Notes: generated by a model not told the origin, from the sequence alone. 64,000 nt of DNA from Streptomyces malachitofuscus (GCF_014650055.1 NZ_BMUF01000004.1:62001-126000); one strand, 5' to 3'. Positions 34,576 through 43,945 are shown, counted from the first letter of the stretch. Numbers and translations are program-made.

Positions 34576-35697
34576 GTGGCCAAGGACGGTGCCGGGGGAC
34601 GGGCCAGACCGGGCAGGGCCCCCGCCCCTGCGGGACGCCGGTCACGGCCTAGGCAGGCCGAGGTCGCCGAGCTGGCCGGGGTCTCCCAGGCGACGGTCTC
34701 CCTGGTGCTGTCGGGCCGCGACGACGCCACCGGACGGGCCATCTCGCAGGAGACCCGCCGCAAGGTCATGGACGCGGCACGGAGCCTCGGCTACGTCCCC
34801 GACCCGGCCGCCAGCCGGCTGGCCGCCGCCCGCAACAACCTGCTCGGCGTGTTCAGCTTCACCGCGACCTTCCCGACCGACGTCCGGCACTCCTACTACC
34901 CCTTCCTGGTGGGCGTCGAGCAGGAGTCCGCCGCACAGGGCTACGACCTGGTGCTGTTCACCGGGTCGAGCACCGGGGGAGCGGGCGCCGGGGAGTCCTC
35001 CGCGCTCCACCGGGTACGGCTGGCCGACGGCTGTCTCTTCCTGGGTCGCCACGCCCCCACGGACGAACTGGGCCGCCTGGTCGCCGACGGCTTCCCCGTC
35101 GTCCACCTGGGCCGCCGGGTGGAACCCGAGGGCCTGGCCTGGGTGGGCGCCGACTACATCAGCGCCAGCCGGGACGTCGTCACCGCGCTGGCCGGACTGG
35201 GCCACCGCCGCGTCCTGTTGGTCCGCGAGGACGACGACGCCCCCGCCTCCACCGACCGTGAGCGCGGCTTCCGCGAGGGGCTGCGTGCCGCGGGGCTGCC
35301 CGACGGTCCCGGCGCGGTGTGCCGTTCAGGGGATCCCGGCCGGGAGATCACGGCCGAGCGGGTACGACAGTGGCTCGACGAGGGCGTCACCGCCTTCGTC
35401 GCCGAGGAGACCGACACCGGTGCCGCCTGGCGGGCCCTGCGCGCCGCCGTCGACAAGGCCGGGGCGCGCTGCCCCGGCGACGTGTCGCTCGCCCTGCTCG
35501 GCAGCCCGCCCGCGGACCTGGCCGGTGAACCGCCGCCGCTCGGCTTCGACATCCCGCGCCCCGAGCTGGGCGCCGAGGCGGTCCGGTTGCTGTCCGCCCT
35601 CATCTCGGGCGAACCGGCCGAGAAGAAGCTCGTCACCTGCACCTTCCGGCCGGGGCGGACGGCGGGCCCGCCGCCCGCACGGCCGGCCGCCACCTGA
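34576..35697 (+). CDS. LacI-family transcriptional repressor
   Basis: DNA-binding regulator of 373 residues. The N-terminal helix-turn-helix AEVAELAGVSQATVSLVLSG with the hinge helix region GYVPDPAASRLAAAR is classic LacI; residues about 90-350 form the periplasmic-binding-like effector domain. GTG 34576 is chosen for its GGAAGGAG site. The N-terminal 30 residues before the HTH are unusually long and basic. The gene precedes the flavoprotein/HyuA/permease operon and probably controls it and itself through the palindromes just upstream. The effector is likely a substrate or intermediate of that pathway, still unknown. Confidence 0.9.
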   Translation: MAKDGAGGRARPGRAPAPAGRRSRPRQAEVAELAGVSQATVSLVLSGRDDATGRAISQETRRKVMDAARSLGYVPDPAASRLAAARNNLLGVFSFTATFPTDVRHSYYPFLVGVEQESAAQGYDLVLFTGSSTGGAGAGESSALHRVRLADGCLFLGRHAPTDELGRLVADGFPVVHLGRRVEPEGLAWVGADYISASRDVVTALAGLGHRRVLLVREDDDAPASTDRERGFREGLRAAGLPDGPGAVCRSGDPGREITAERVRQWLDEGVTAFVAEETDTGAAWRALRAAVDKAGARCPGDVSLALLGSPPADLAGEPPPLGFDIPRPELGAEAVRLLSALISGEPAEKKLVTCTFRPGRTAGPPPARPAAT

Positions 35698-35701
35698 CCC
35701 C

Positions 35702-35734
35702 GCGGCCGGCCGCCCACTGCCGGCGGCCGGCCGC
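35702..35734. terminator. Very strong hairpin between regulator and catabolic genes
   Basis: GCGGCCGGCCGCC (35702-35714) and GGCGGCCGGCCGC (35722-35734) form a perfect 13-base stem with a seven-base loop, starting five bases after the LacI-gene stop. It may terminate most of the regulator transcript or protect its end, and set the level of read-through into the flavoprotein gene. Confidence 0.6.
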
Positions 35735-35757
35735 ACCGACGCACAGCAAGGAGAAGC

Positions 35758-37356
35758 GTGATACCGGAAGCCGACATCCTCATCGTGGGCGGCGGTCTCG
35801 GCGGCGTCGCCGCCGCACTCGCCGCCTGCCGCGCGGGGCGCAGCGTCGTCCTGACGGAGGAGACGGACTGGATCGGCGGCCAGCTCACCAGCCAGGCCGT
35901 GCCGCCCGACGAACACCCGTGGGTCGAGCAGTTCGGCACCACCGCGAGCTACCGGCGGCTGCGGGAGGGCATCCGGCGCCACTACCGCCAGTGGTATCCC
36001 CTGCGCGCCGAGGCCCTGGCACTGACCGAACTCAACCCGGGCGCGGGCCGGGTGAGCAAGCTCTGCCACGAACCCCGGGTGGCCCTCGCGGTCCTCGAGG
36101 CCATGCTCGCCCCGCACCGGGCGGCCGGACGCCTCACCGTCCTCACCGAGCACCGGCCGGTCGCCGCCGAGACCGACAACGATGTCGTACGCGCCGTAAC
36201 CGTCCAGGATCTCCGCGACGGCACCCGCCGCGTCCTCACCGGCCGCTACGTCCTGGACGCCACCGAGACCGGCGAACTCCTGGCCCTGGCCTGCGTGGAG
36301 CACGCCGACGGCGCCGAGTCCCGCGCCGAGTTCGACGAACCCCACGCCCCCGACCACGCCCAGCCGGACAACCAGCAGGGCATCACCGTCTGCTTCGCCC
36401 TCTCCCACCACGACGGCGAGGACCACACCATCGACCGCCCCGCCGACTACGACTTCTGGCGCTCCTACCGCCCCGGCTTCTGGCCGGGCCCCCTCCTCGG
36501 CTTCGAGGCCCCCGACCCCCGCACCCTCGAACCGGTGCCGCGCACCTTCGTCCCCAACCCGGACCTCGACCCGCTCGCCGTGCACGCCGACCAGAGCGCC
36601 GACGCCGGCGACAAGGAACTGTGGGGCTTCCGCCGCATCCTCGCCCGCAGGCTGCACACCGAGGGCGCCTTCGACTCCGACATCACCCTCGTCAACTGGC
36701 CCCTCAACGACTACTGGCTGAAGCCCTACATCGGCCAGGAGACCGAAGCACTGCGCGAGGCACGGCAGTTGTCCCTCTCGGTGCTGTACTGGCTGCAGAC
36801 CGAGGCACCGCGCACCGACGGCGGCACCGGCTTCCCCGGGCTGCGGCCGCGCCCCGACGTGACCGGCACCGCGGACGGGCTCGCCAAGGCCGCCTATGTA
36901 CGGGAGTCGCGGCGCATCAAGGCGGTCACCACCGTCACCGAGCACGATGTGGCCGTCGACCTGGTCGGCCCCTACGGCGGCACCCGTCACCGGGACTCCG
37001 TCGGGGTGGGCGCCTACCGCATCGACCTGCACCCGTCCACCGGCGGCGACACCTACGTCGACATCGGCTCGGTCCCCTTCGAGATCCCGCTCGGCGCCCT
37101 GGTGCCCCGCCGGATGCGCAACCTGCTGCCGGCCGGCAAGAACATCGGCACCACCCACATCACCAACGGCTGCTACCGGCTGCACCCGGTGGAGTGGAAC
37201 GTCGGAGAAGTCGCCGGCGCCCTCGCCGCGCACTGCCTCACCGAGAACGTCCAGCCGCACGAGGTGCAGGCCGAGGACAAACGGTTCGAGGAGTTCGCCG
37301 CACTGCTCGACCGCGGCGGCGTCCAGCGCCACTGGCCCGACGTACGCGGCTACTGA
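35758..37356 (+). CDS. FAD-dependent oxidoreductase (FAD_oxidored family)
   Basis: Flavoprotein of 532 residues of the PF12831-like group. The FAD motif DILIVGGGLGGVAAALAACR is followed by TEETDWIGGQLTSQ, the usual second contact in this group, and near the end RNLLPAGKNIGTTHITNGCYRLHP forms the last FAD loop. Relatives occur in catabolic loci of many bacteria, often beside transporters or glycoside hydrolases; few have known substrates. It starts at GTG 35758 behind AAGGAG. As first gene of the LacI-controlled operon it may oxidise the imported compound or its hydrolysis product. Confidence 0.85.
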   Translation: MIPEADILIVGGGLGGVAAALAACRAGRSVVLTEETDWIGGQLTSQAVPPDEHPWVEQFGTTASYRRLREGIRRHYRQWYPLRAEALALTELNPGAGRVSKLCHEPRVALAVLEAMLAPHRAAGRLTVLTEHRPVAAETDNDVVRAVTVQDLRDGTRRVLTGRYVLDATETGELLALACVEHADGAESRAEFDEPHAPDHAQPDNQQGITVCFALSHHDGEDHTIDRPADYDFWRSYRPGFWPGPLLGFEAPDPRTLEPVPRTFVPNPDLDPLAVHADQSADAGDKELWGFRRILARRLHTEGAFDSDITLVNWPLNDYWLKPYIGQETEALREARQLSLSVLYWLQTEAPRTDGGTGFPGLRPRPDVTGTADGLAKAAYVRESRRIKAVTTVTEHDVAVDLVGPYGGTRHRDSVGVGAYRIDLHPSTGGDTYVDIGSVPFEIPLGALVPRRMRNLLPAGKNIGTTHITNGCYRLHPVEWNVGEVAGALAAHCLTENVQPHEVQAEDKRFEEFAALLDRGGVQRHWPDVRGY

Positions 37357-37456
37357 ACCGCCCCGCACCGCGGGGGAGTCGGGCGGGGCAGGTGGAGCTG
37401 CCCCGCCCGCTGACCGCCCGCGCGCGGACCGACCCAGCACAAGGAGGTGCCCGGAC

Positions 37457-39586
37457 ATGACCACCCACCGCATCCGCGTCGGCATCGACGTGGGCGGAAC
37501 CTTCACCGACGCCGTGGCGGTCGACGCCACGACGCTCGGCCTCGTGGGCCAGGTGAAGGTCCCCACGAGCCACCATCACGAGGACGGTGTCGCCCACGGC
37601 ATCGTCGAGGCGCTCGACCGGCTGCTGCGGCAGACCGGACACGCGCCCGCCGACATCGCCTTCCTGGCACACGGCACCACCCAGGCTACCAACGCGCTGC
37701 TGGAGGGCGATGTCGCCACCGTCGGGCTGCTCGGCATCGGCACCGGCTTCCCGGCCGTGCTCACCCGCCGCCTCGCCGCGCTCGCCAAGCTCGAACTCAC
37801 CCCCGGGAAACGGCTCCCCCTGCTCTACGAACACATCGCCGATCCGGACGACGCCTCCGCCGTACGCGCCGCGGTCGACCGGCTGACGGAGGCCGGAGCC
37901 CGGGCCCTCGTCGCCACCGAACCCTTCGGCGTCGACCGGCCCGAGGGCGAACAGGCCGTCGCCGAGGCGGCCCGCGCCTCCGGACTGCCGACCACCGCGG
38001 CCCATGAGATCACCTCGCTGTACGGACTGCACAAGCGCACCCGCACCGCCGTCGTCAACGCGGCCATCCTGCCGCGCATGCTCGCCACCGCCGACCTCGT
38101 CGACGCCTCCATCACCAAAGCCGGCGTCACCGCGCCGCTGATGGTGATGCGCTGCGACGGAGGAGTGATGTCGCTGGACGAGATGCGCCGCCGGCCCCTG
38201 CTGACCGTGCTGTCCGGACCGGCCGCCGGTGTCGCCGGCGCGCTGATGCGGGAACGGGTCAGCGAGGGTGTCTTCCTGGAGACCGGAGGCACCTCCACCG
38301 ACATCAGTGTCGTCCGGCGCGGCAGGGTCGCCGTGCGCCACGCCACCGTGCTCGGCCGCACCTCCTACCTCAACGCCCTGGACGTGCGCACCGTCGGCGT
38401 CGGCGGCGGCTCCATGCTGCGGATCGCGGGCGGACGCGTCACCGGCGCGGGTCCGCGCAGCGCCCACATCGCGGGACTGCCGTACGCCTGCTTCGCCACG
38501 CCCGACGAGCTGCGGAACGCCACGCTCACCACCGTGCGCCCGCTCCCCGGCGACCCCGGCGACTACGCCGTGATCGACGCGGCCGGCGGCCGGTACGCCC
38601 TCACCATGACCTGCGCCGCCAACGCGCTCGGCCGCGTCCCCGAGGGCGACTTCGCCCACGCCGGTCCCGAGACCGCGCGCACCGCCCTGGCGCCGCTCGC
38701 CGCCGCACTCGGAACCGACGTCGCCACCGCCGCCACGCGCTTCCTGGACGCGGGCACCGATCAGGTGAAGTCCGTCGTCGACCCCCTCGTCCGCGCGTAC
38801 CGCCTCGACACCGACACCGCGGTGCTCGTCGGCGGAGGCGGCGGCGCGGCCTCCGTCACCCCGCACCTGGCCGAACGGGCCGGCATGACCGGCCGGATCG
38901 CCCGGCACAACGAGGTGATCAGCCCCATCGGCGTCGCCCTGGCCCTGGTCCGGGAACAGGTCGAGCGGATCGTGCCCGGCGCCGGACAGGAGGAGATCCT
39001 CGCGGTGCGCGCCGAGGCCGAACGGGCCGTCGTCGCCCAGGGCGCCGCCCCCGACGGCGTCGAGGTCGAGGTCACCGTCGACCCGCAGACCCACGCGGTG
39101 CGCGCCATCGCCACCGGGGCCACCGAACTGCGCACCCAGGACCGCACCCACCGCGCCGACGACGCCGAACGGCTGCGCCTCGCGGCCACCAGCCTCAGGA
39201 CCGACCCCTCCCTGGTCCGGGTGCTCGCCGGCACCCCCGCGCACACCGTGTACGGCACCGAGCAACGCCGCCGGTTCCGGCCCACCCGGCAGCCCGTGCG
39301 GGTCGTGGACGCCGACGGCGTCGTACGCCACCACGCCCCCGACGCCCGGGTGGAGACCACCACCGTGGCCGCCGCCCCCGAGGTCCTCGCCCGTCTCGTG
39401 GCCGAGACCACCTCCTACGGCGACGGCGGCGTCCGCGCACCGGCCCTGCGGCTGCTGCTCGGCTCCCGCATCGCCGACCTCTCCGGCGTCCTGGACCCGC
39501 AGCCGCTGCTGGCGCTGGCCCGCAGCGAACTGCGCACCCGCGCCGCGGACGAGCCGGTCGTCGCCGTCCTGGAGGTACGGACATGA
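37457..39586 (+). CDS. HyuA-type hydantoinase/oxoprolinase family protein
   Basis: Protein of 709 residues of the ATP-dependent hydantoinase/oxoprolinase (HyuA) family. It opens with GIDVGGTFTDAVAVD, the actin-fold ATP phosphate loop, followed by FLAHGTTQATNALLEG and later VLSGPAAGVAGAL, ETGGTSTDIS and VGGGGGAASVTPHLAERAG, all family landmarks. Members cleave cyclic amides or carboxylate ketones with ATP and normally pair with a HyuB subunit, which is absent here. ATG 37457 follows AAGGAGGTG. Its stop overlaps the next gene (ATGA). The substrate is not predictable. Confidence 0.88.
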   Translation: MTTHRIRVGIDVGGTFTDAVAVDATTLGLVGQVKVPTSHHHEDGVAHGIVEALDRLLRQTGHAPADIAFLAHGTTQATNALLEGDVATVGLLGIGTGFPAVLTRRLAALAKLELTPGKRLPLLYEHIADPDDASAVRAAVDRLTEAGARALVATEPFGVDRPEGEQAVAEAARASGLPTTAAHEITSLYGLHKRTRTAVVNAAILPRMLATADLVDASITKAGVTAPLMVMRCDGGVMSLDEMRRRPLLTVLSGPAAGVAGALMRERVSEGVFLETGGTSTDISVVRRGRVAVRHATVLGRTSYLNALDVRTVGVGGGSMLRIAGGRVTGAGPRSAHIAGLPYACFATPDELRNATLTTVRPLPGDPGDYAVIDAAGGRYALTMTCAANALGRVPEGDFAHAGPETARTALAPLAAALGTDVATAATRFLDAGTDQVKSVVDPLVRAYRLDTDTAVLVGGGGGAASVTPHLAERAGMTGRIARHNEVISPIGVALALVREQVERIVPGAGQEEILAVRAEAERAVVAQGAAPDGVEVEVTVDPQTHAVRAIATGATELRTQDRTHRADDAERLRLAATSLRTDPSLVRVLAGTPAHTVYGTEQRRRFRPTRQPVRVVDADGVVRHHAPDARVETTTVAAAPEVLARLVAETTSYGDGGVRAPALRLLLGSRIADLSGVLDPQPLLALARSELRTRAADEPVVAVLEVRT

Positions 39587-40167
39587 CCACCGCCCTGGAA
39601 GCGGTCGACGACCTCGAATGGGCCGTGCGCCTGCTGGCCGGCACCCCCACCCACGAGGGCCGCGACCCGGAGCTGCTGCGCCGGTGGGCCCACGCGGCCG
39701 ACGCGTTCGGCTCCCGTCTCGCCCCCGTCCCCTGCACGGCCCGGATCGTCGAGCGGGACGACGGCCTCGCACGGGGACTGCTGGCCCGCTACACCTCCCG
39801 CCCGCCCACCGTCGAGCTCTACACCGACACCCTCGCCCTCGCCGAACGGCTCGTCGACGACCGCGGCTGGCGCGCCTGGTACCCGCCGGGCTCGGTGCGC
39901 GCGGCGGCCCTCGCCCACGAGACCGTGCACGTCCACCTCCACCACGGCCCCGCGCGCGCCGCGCTCAAGCGGGCCCTCGGCCACACCGCCCTGCGCCTCG
40001 GCCGGCTCCGGGTGCCCGGCCACGTCGTGGGCGCCGAGGAGATCGCCGCCCACGCCCACGCCCGTACCGTCTGCGGGCTCGGCCGCAGTCCGCTGCTCCT
40101 GACGGCCGCGCTCGCCGAGGCGGCCGCCGCCCCCGACCGTCCCCGCCCCGCAGGAAAGGAGAACTGA
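39583..40167 (+). CDS. HExxH-containing hypothetical protein in the HyuA operon
   Basis: Cytoplasmic protein of 194 residues with no family I can name. Residues 112-116 read HETVH, a zincin-type HExxH motif, inside LAHETVHVHLHHGP, and about 36 residues later comes GAEEIAAHAHA, where Glu152 or Glu153 could be the third metal ligand. The part before it contains ELYTDTLALAERL. The start overlaps the HyuA stop, and the permease starts three bases after its own stop, so it is a true member of the operon. It may be a small metal-dependent hydrolase acting on the imported substrate, or a structural metal protein. Confidence 0.65.
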   Translation: MTTALEAVDDLEWAVRLLAGTPTHEGRDPELLRRWAHAADAFGSRLAPVPCTARIVERDDGLARGLLARYTSRPPTVELYTDTLALAERLVDDRGWRAWYPPGSVRAAALAHETVHVHLHHGPARAALKRALGHTALRLGRLRVPGHVVGAEEIAAHAHARTVCGLGRSPLLLTAALAEAAAAPDRPRPAGKEN

Positions 40168-40170
40168 CCC

Positions 40171-41451
40171 ATGGGTGTCGTCATCCTCCTCGTCATGGCG
40201 GCGGGTGTCGCCGCGATGCTCACCCGCAGACTGCCCACGGCCTTCGCCCTCGTCCTGCTCGCCGTGGTCATCGCCTTCCTCTCCGGAGCACCGCTCACCG
40301 GAGAGAACAGTGTTCTGGACACCGTCCTCCAGGAGGGCGCCCCCGCGCTCGCCGCCACCATGGTCGCGATCATCCTCGGCTCATGGCTCGGCCGGCTCCT
40401 CGACGAGACCGGCATCGCCGGCACGCTCGTCCGCAAGATCGTGGAGTTCGGAGGCGACCGGCCCACCGTGGTCGCGCTCGGCGTCCTCGGTGTCTCCGCG
40501 CTCGTCGGCACGGTCACCGGCTCGGCGCCGGCGGCCATGCTCGCCGGCATCATCGGCATCCCCGCCATGGTCGCCGTGGGCGTACCGAAGGTGACCGCCG
40601 CCGGCACCGTGCTGATGGGCATCGCGGTCGGCGTCCCCTTCGAACTGCCCGTCTGGCAGTTCTTCTCCACCGCCCTGGACCTGCCGATACCGACCGTGCG
40701 CGGCTTCATGGTGAAGCTGTTCCCGTTCGCCCTGGCCGCCGCCCTCGCCTACGTCGTGATCGAGACCCGGCGGCGCGGCACCGAGCACGCCTGGTCGCTC
40801 AAGTCGGTGTCCGCCCGCCCTGCCTCACGCCGCAAGCGGCTCGGCGACGCGCCCTGGTACGCGCTGCTCGCCCCCGTCGTCCCGCTGGTCCTGGCCCTGG
40901 GCCTGGAGGTGGCCATCATCCCCTCCATGCTGGCCGGCGTGCTCTACGCCCTGGTCACCACCACCCGGCCGCGCGAGATGAACCGGCGCATGCTGCGCAC
41001 CCTGTACGGCGGCTTCGAGGTGGCGGCCCCGCCGCTCGCCCTGTTCGTGGCCATCGGCATCCTGCTCGCCGCCGTACGGCTCCCCGGCGCCGTCGAGGCC
41101 CTGGAGCCGTTGATGAAGGCGGTCAGCCCGCACAACCCGGTGCTGTTCGTCCTCGTCTTCACCCTGCTGGTGCCGCTGTGCCTGTACCGCGGCCCGCTCA
41201 ACGTGTTCGGCCTGGGCGCGGGCATCGCCGGGGTCCTCATCGCCACCGGCATCTACCCGGCCGCCGCCGTGCTCGGCATGGCCACCTCCTACAACCAGGT
41301 CTTCGGAGTCGCCGACCCGACCAGCACACAGACCGTGTGGAGCGCCCAGTACGCGGGTGTGAGCCCGCAGCAGGTCATGGTGCGCACCCTGCCCTACGTC
41401 TGGGCCGTCGCCTGCGGCGGCCTGTGCGTCACCGCCTCCCTGTACCTCTGA
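40171..41451 (+). CDS. Ion-transporter-superfamily permease (GntP/CitMHS-like)
   Basis: Membrane permease of 426 residues with some eleven hydrophobic helices and a basic cytoplasmic loop near the middle (SARPASRRKRLGDAPWY). The stretch GTVTGSAPAAMLAGIIGIPAM resembles the re-entrant loops of the ion-transporter superfamily to which gluconate, citrate and C4-dicarboxylate carriers belong, so an organic-acid substrate taken up with protons or sodium is likely. I cannot fix the exact family. It follows the HExxH gene by three bases and is clearly the uptake step of this operon. Confidence 0.78.
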   Translation: MGVVILLVMAAGVAAMLTRRLPTAFALVLLAVVIAFLSGAPLTGENSVLDTVLQEGAPALAATMVAIILGSWLGRLLDETGIAGTLVRKIVEFGGDRPTVVALGVLGVSALVGTVTGSAPAAMLAGIIGIPAMVAVGVPKVTAAGTVLMGIAVGVPFELPVWQFFSTALDLPIPTVRGFMVKLFPFALAAALAYVVIETRRRGTEHAWSLKSVSARPASRRKRLGDAPWYALLAPVVPLVLALGLEVAIIPSMLAGVLYALVTTTRPREMNRRMLRTLYGGFEVAAPPLALFVAIGILLAAVRLPGAVEALEPLMKAVSPHNPVLFVLVFTLLVPLCLYRGPLNVFGLGAGIAGVLIATGIYPAAAVLGMATSYNQVFGVADPTSTQTVWSAQYAGVSPQQVMVRTLPYVWAVACGGLCVTASLYL

Positions 41452-41480
41452 CGCCCTCCCCCTCACCTCTGGAGCCGATC

Positions 41481-42479
41481 ATGCACGAGCCGCACGTCGA
41501 CCGCCGGCTGTTCCTGAAGGGCACCGCCGCCACGGGGGCCGCCCTCACCCTCGGCACCGCCGCCGCCCCGCCCGCCACGGCGGCCCCCGGCGGATTCCCC
41601 GACTACACCTACGTCCGCACCCTGCTGACGCCGTCCCAGCTCCGCTACAACCCCACCGGAGAGATCATCTTCCCCACCGTGCGCGGGGTGTACGACCGGC
41701 TCCGCTCCCCGCTCGGCCGCTACTACCTGTACTACGCCCCGCACGACGCCCCCGGCGGCATCTGCCTCGCGTACGGCGACTCCATGGAGGGCCCGTTCAC
41801 GGAGTACCCGGCCAATCCGATCGTGAGCCGCTCCTGGGCCGGGCACTACTCCGTCAGCCATGTCTCCTCCCCGCACGTGATGTGGAACGCCGACGAGAAG
41901 GAGATGTGGCTGTACTTCCACGGCGAGAACACCACCACCCGGCTCGCCCGCTCGTCCGACGGCATCCACTTCACGTACGACAAGGTGGTCCTGACCACCT
42001 CGATGCTCCCGGCCGGCACCACCGAGACCTCCTACGCCCGCGTCTTCCGGCACGACCTGCCCTCGCGCGGCGCCCGCTACGTCATGGTCTTCATGCTGAA
42101 CAACACCACCAACCACCGGGACATCGGCTGGGGCTGGTCCCCGGACGGCCGCACCTGGACCTTCGCGCAGCAGCCGCTGATCCGGCACGGCGACGTCGGC
42201 GCGGCCGACGTGGGCGGCCCGCACCTGCTGCACCGGGCGGGCAGCACCTACGTCGTCTACAACAAGGACAGGGGCAGCGGCGGCGACATCATGATCACCG
42301 AGGTCGGCGACGACTTCACCCGCCGGAACCACCTCGGGGTCTTCTACGACTCCCGCTCCTCCGCCCCGGACAACGGCCGCGCGGCGGCACCGTCCTTCGG
42401 CACGGACCGCGGCGTCCCATACATGATCTACGAGGCCGGCGACCGGCTGGCGGGTTCCATCGCCGTGGCACGCGCCTGA
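41481..42479 (+). CDS. Tat-exported beta-propeller protein, GH43-like
   Basis: Secreted protein of 332 residues. The start DRRLFLKGTAATGAALTLG is a twin-arginine signal, with cleavage expected after ATAAPG near residue 38. The mature part has the repeated beta-blade rhythm of five-bladed propeller glycosidases: RYYLYYAPHDAPGGICLAYGDSMEGPF, SSPHVMWNADEKEMWLYFHG, RSSDGIHFTYDK and GHYSVSHVSSPH. That resembles GH43/GH117-like or related clans; acidic catalytic residues cannot be fixed by eye. As last gene of the LacI-controlled operon it probably releases the compound taken up by the permease. Confidence 0.7.
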   Translation: MHEPHVDRRLFLKGTAATGAALTLGTAAAPPATAAPGGFPDYTYVRTLLTPSQLRYNPTGEIIFPTVRGVYDRLRSPLGRYYLYYAPHDAPGGICLAYGDSMEGPFTEYPANPIVSRSWAGHYSVSHVSSPHVMWNADEKEMWLYFHGENTTTRLARSSDGIHFTYDKVVLTTSMLPAGTTETSYARVFRHDLPSRGARYVMVFMLNNTTNHRDIGWGWSPDGRTWTFAQQPLIRHGDVGAADVGGPHLLHRAGSTYVVYNKDRGSGGDIMITEVGDDFTRRNHLGVFYDSRSSAPDNGRAAAPSFGTDRGVPYMIYEAGDRLAGSIAVARA

Positions 42480-42503
42480 CCTGCCGGATCTCCAGCAGTC
42501 CCG

Positions 42504-42536
42504 GTGACACACGCAGCGACCGCTCCCGGGTGTCAC
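42504..42536. other. Inverted repeat between the propeller gene and NDH-2
   Basis: GTGACAC (42504-42510) and GTGTCAC (42530-42536) are inverted copies separated by 19 bases. It may be a terminator for the upstream operon or an operator for the next gene. Confidence 0.35.
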
Positions 42537-42589
42537 ATTCCGCCGTCCCGCGCGGTCATCACGGTGACGGACGAGGAACAGAGGACACC

Positions 42590-43945
42590 ATGCGAGAGAT
42601 CCTGATCGTCGGCGGCGGTTACGCGGGCTTCTACACCGCGTGGGGCCTGGAGAAGACGCTGCGCAAGGGCGAGGCGCGGGTCACGGTCGTCGACCCGCGC
42701 CCGTACATGACCTACCAGCCGTTCCTGCCGGAGGTGACCGCCGGATCCGTCGAGGCGCGGCACGCCGCCGTGTCACTGCGCCGGCATCTGCGCCGCACCC
42801 GGATCGTCGCGGGCACGGTGACCGGAATCCGCAACGCCGACCGCACGGTCACCGTGCGGTCGGCGCTCGGCGACGCGTACGAACTGCGCTACGACATCCT
42901 CGTGGTCACCGCCGGCGCGGTCACCCGTACGTTCCCCGTGCCGGGACTGGCCGAGCAGGCGATCGGCCTGAAGCACGTGGAGGAGGCGGTCGCCGTCCGT
43001 GACCGGCTGCTGACCGCATTCGACCGGGCGGCCTCCCTGCCGGCCGGCGACCCCCGGCGGGCCGGGCTGCTCACCGTCACCTTCGTGGGTGGCGGCTTCT
43101 CCGGGGTGGAGGGCTTCGGTGAACTGCTCTCCCTGGCCACCGCGTTGCTCAGGCACTACCCCGAACTGCGCGCCGACGAACTGTCCTTCCACCTGGTCGA
43201 GGCACGCGAACGGATCCTGCCCGAAGTGACGGACGGGCCGGGTGCCTGGGTCGTTCGGGAGCTGGAGCGGCGCGGTGCCCGAGTGCATCTGAACAGCCGA
43301 CTGGTCTCGGCCGTCGACGGACACGTCGTGCTCTCCGGCGGGGAGGAGTACGACTCGGAGCTGATCGTGTGGACCGCGGGCAACGCCTCCAACCCCGTGG
43401 TGCACAACCACACCGACCTGCCGGTCGACGCACGCGGCCTGCTGGTGGTGCGGCCCGACCTGCGGGTCGGCACGGACGCGGCACCGGTGCCGGACGTCTG
43501 GGCGGCCGGCGACGACGCCGCCGTCCCCGACCTGGCGTCGCCCGTGCCCGGCGCGCGCACCGTACCGAACGCCCAGCATGCGGTGCGGCAGGGCAAGCGG
43601 CTGGCGAAGAACCTCGTCGCGGACCTGCGCGGGCGCCGGGTGCGCCCGTACCGGCACAGCAGCCTCGGAGCGGTGGCCACGCTGGGGCTGGGCCGGGGGA
43701 TCTTCGAGTTCCGGGGCATCGTCGTCAAGGGCTTCCCGGCGTGGCTGATGCACCGCGGCTACCACGTGCTGGCGGTGCCCACCTGGGAGCGGAAGATCCG
43801 CGTCCTGGCGGTCTGGCTGACCGCCGCCCTCTTCGGCCGCGACCTCGTCTCCCTGGCGTCGGTGCAGCACCCGCGCGAGGCCTTTCTCGCCGGCGCCGCC
43901 GCGGGGGAGCGGCGCGCGACCCCGGTCGTGGACCGCGCGGCGTGA
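42590..43945 (+). CDS. ndh: Type II NADH dehydrogenase
   Basis: Non-proton-pumping NADH:quinone oxidoreductase of 451 residues at the inner membrane face. The FAD motif ILIVGGGYAGFYTAWGLE starts at residue 4, and the NADH motif VTFVGGGFSGVEGFGEL lies near residue 165; DVWAAGDDAAVPD is the second FAD contact. The C-terminal amphipathic segment (YHVLAVPTWERKIRVLAVWL) fits membrane binding. It starts at ATG 42590. It is probably a housekeeping respiratory gene that happens to lie between two catabolic blocks, though it could help regenerate NAD for the dehydrogenases. Confidence 0.92.
   Translation: MREILIVGGGYAGFYTAWGLEKTLRKGEARVTVVDPRPYMTYQPFLPEVTAGSVEARHAAVSLRRHLRRTRIVAGTVTGIRNADRTVTVRSALGDAYELRYDILVVTAGAVTRTFPVPGLAEQAIGLKHVEEAVAVRDRLLTAFDRAASLPAGDPRRAGLLTVTFVGGGFSGVEGFGELLSLATALLRHYPELRADELSFHLVEARERILPEVTDGPGAWVVRELERRGARVHLNSRLVSAVDGHVVLSGGEEYDSELIVWTAGNASNPVVHNHTDLPVDARGLLVVRPDLRVGTDAAPVPDVWAAGDDAAVPDLASPVPGARTVPNAQHAVRQGKRLAKNLVADLRGRRVRPYRHSSLGAVATLGLGRGIFEFRGIVVKGFPAWLMHRGYHVLAVPTWERKIRVLAVWLTAALFGRDLVSLASVQHPREAFLAGAAAGERRATPVVDRAA

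Noticed and set aside
37457..39586. Assignment of the HyuA protein as 5-oxoprolinase or hydantoinase
   Set aside because: No HyuB partner or hydantoin context is present, so the precise reaction cannot be named.
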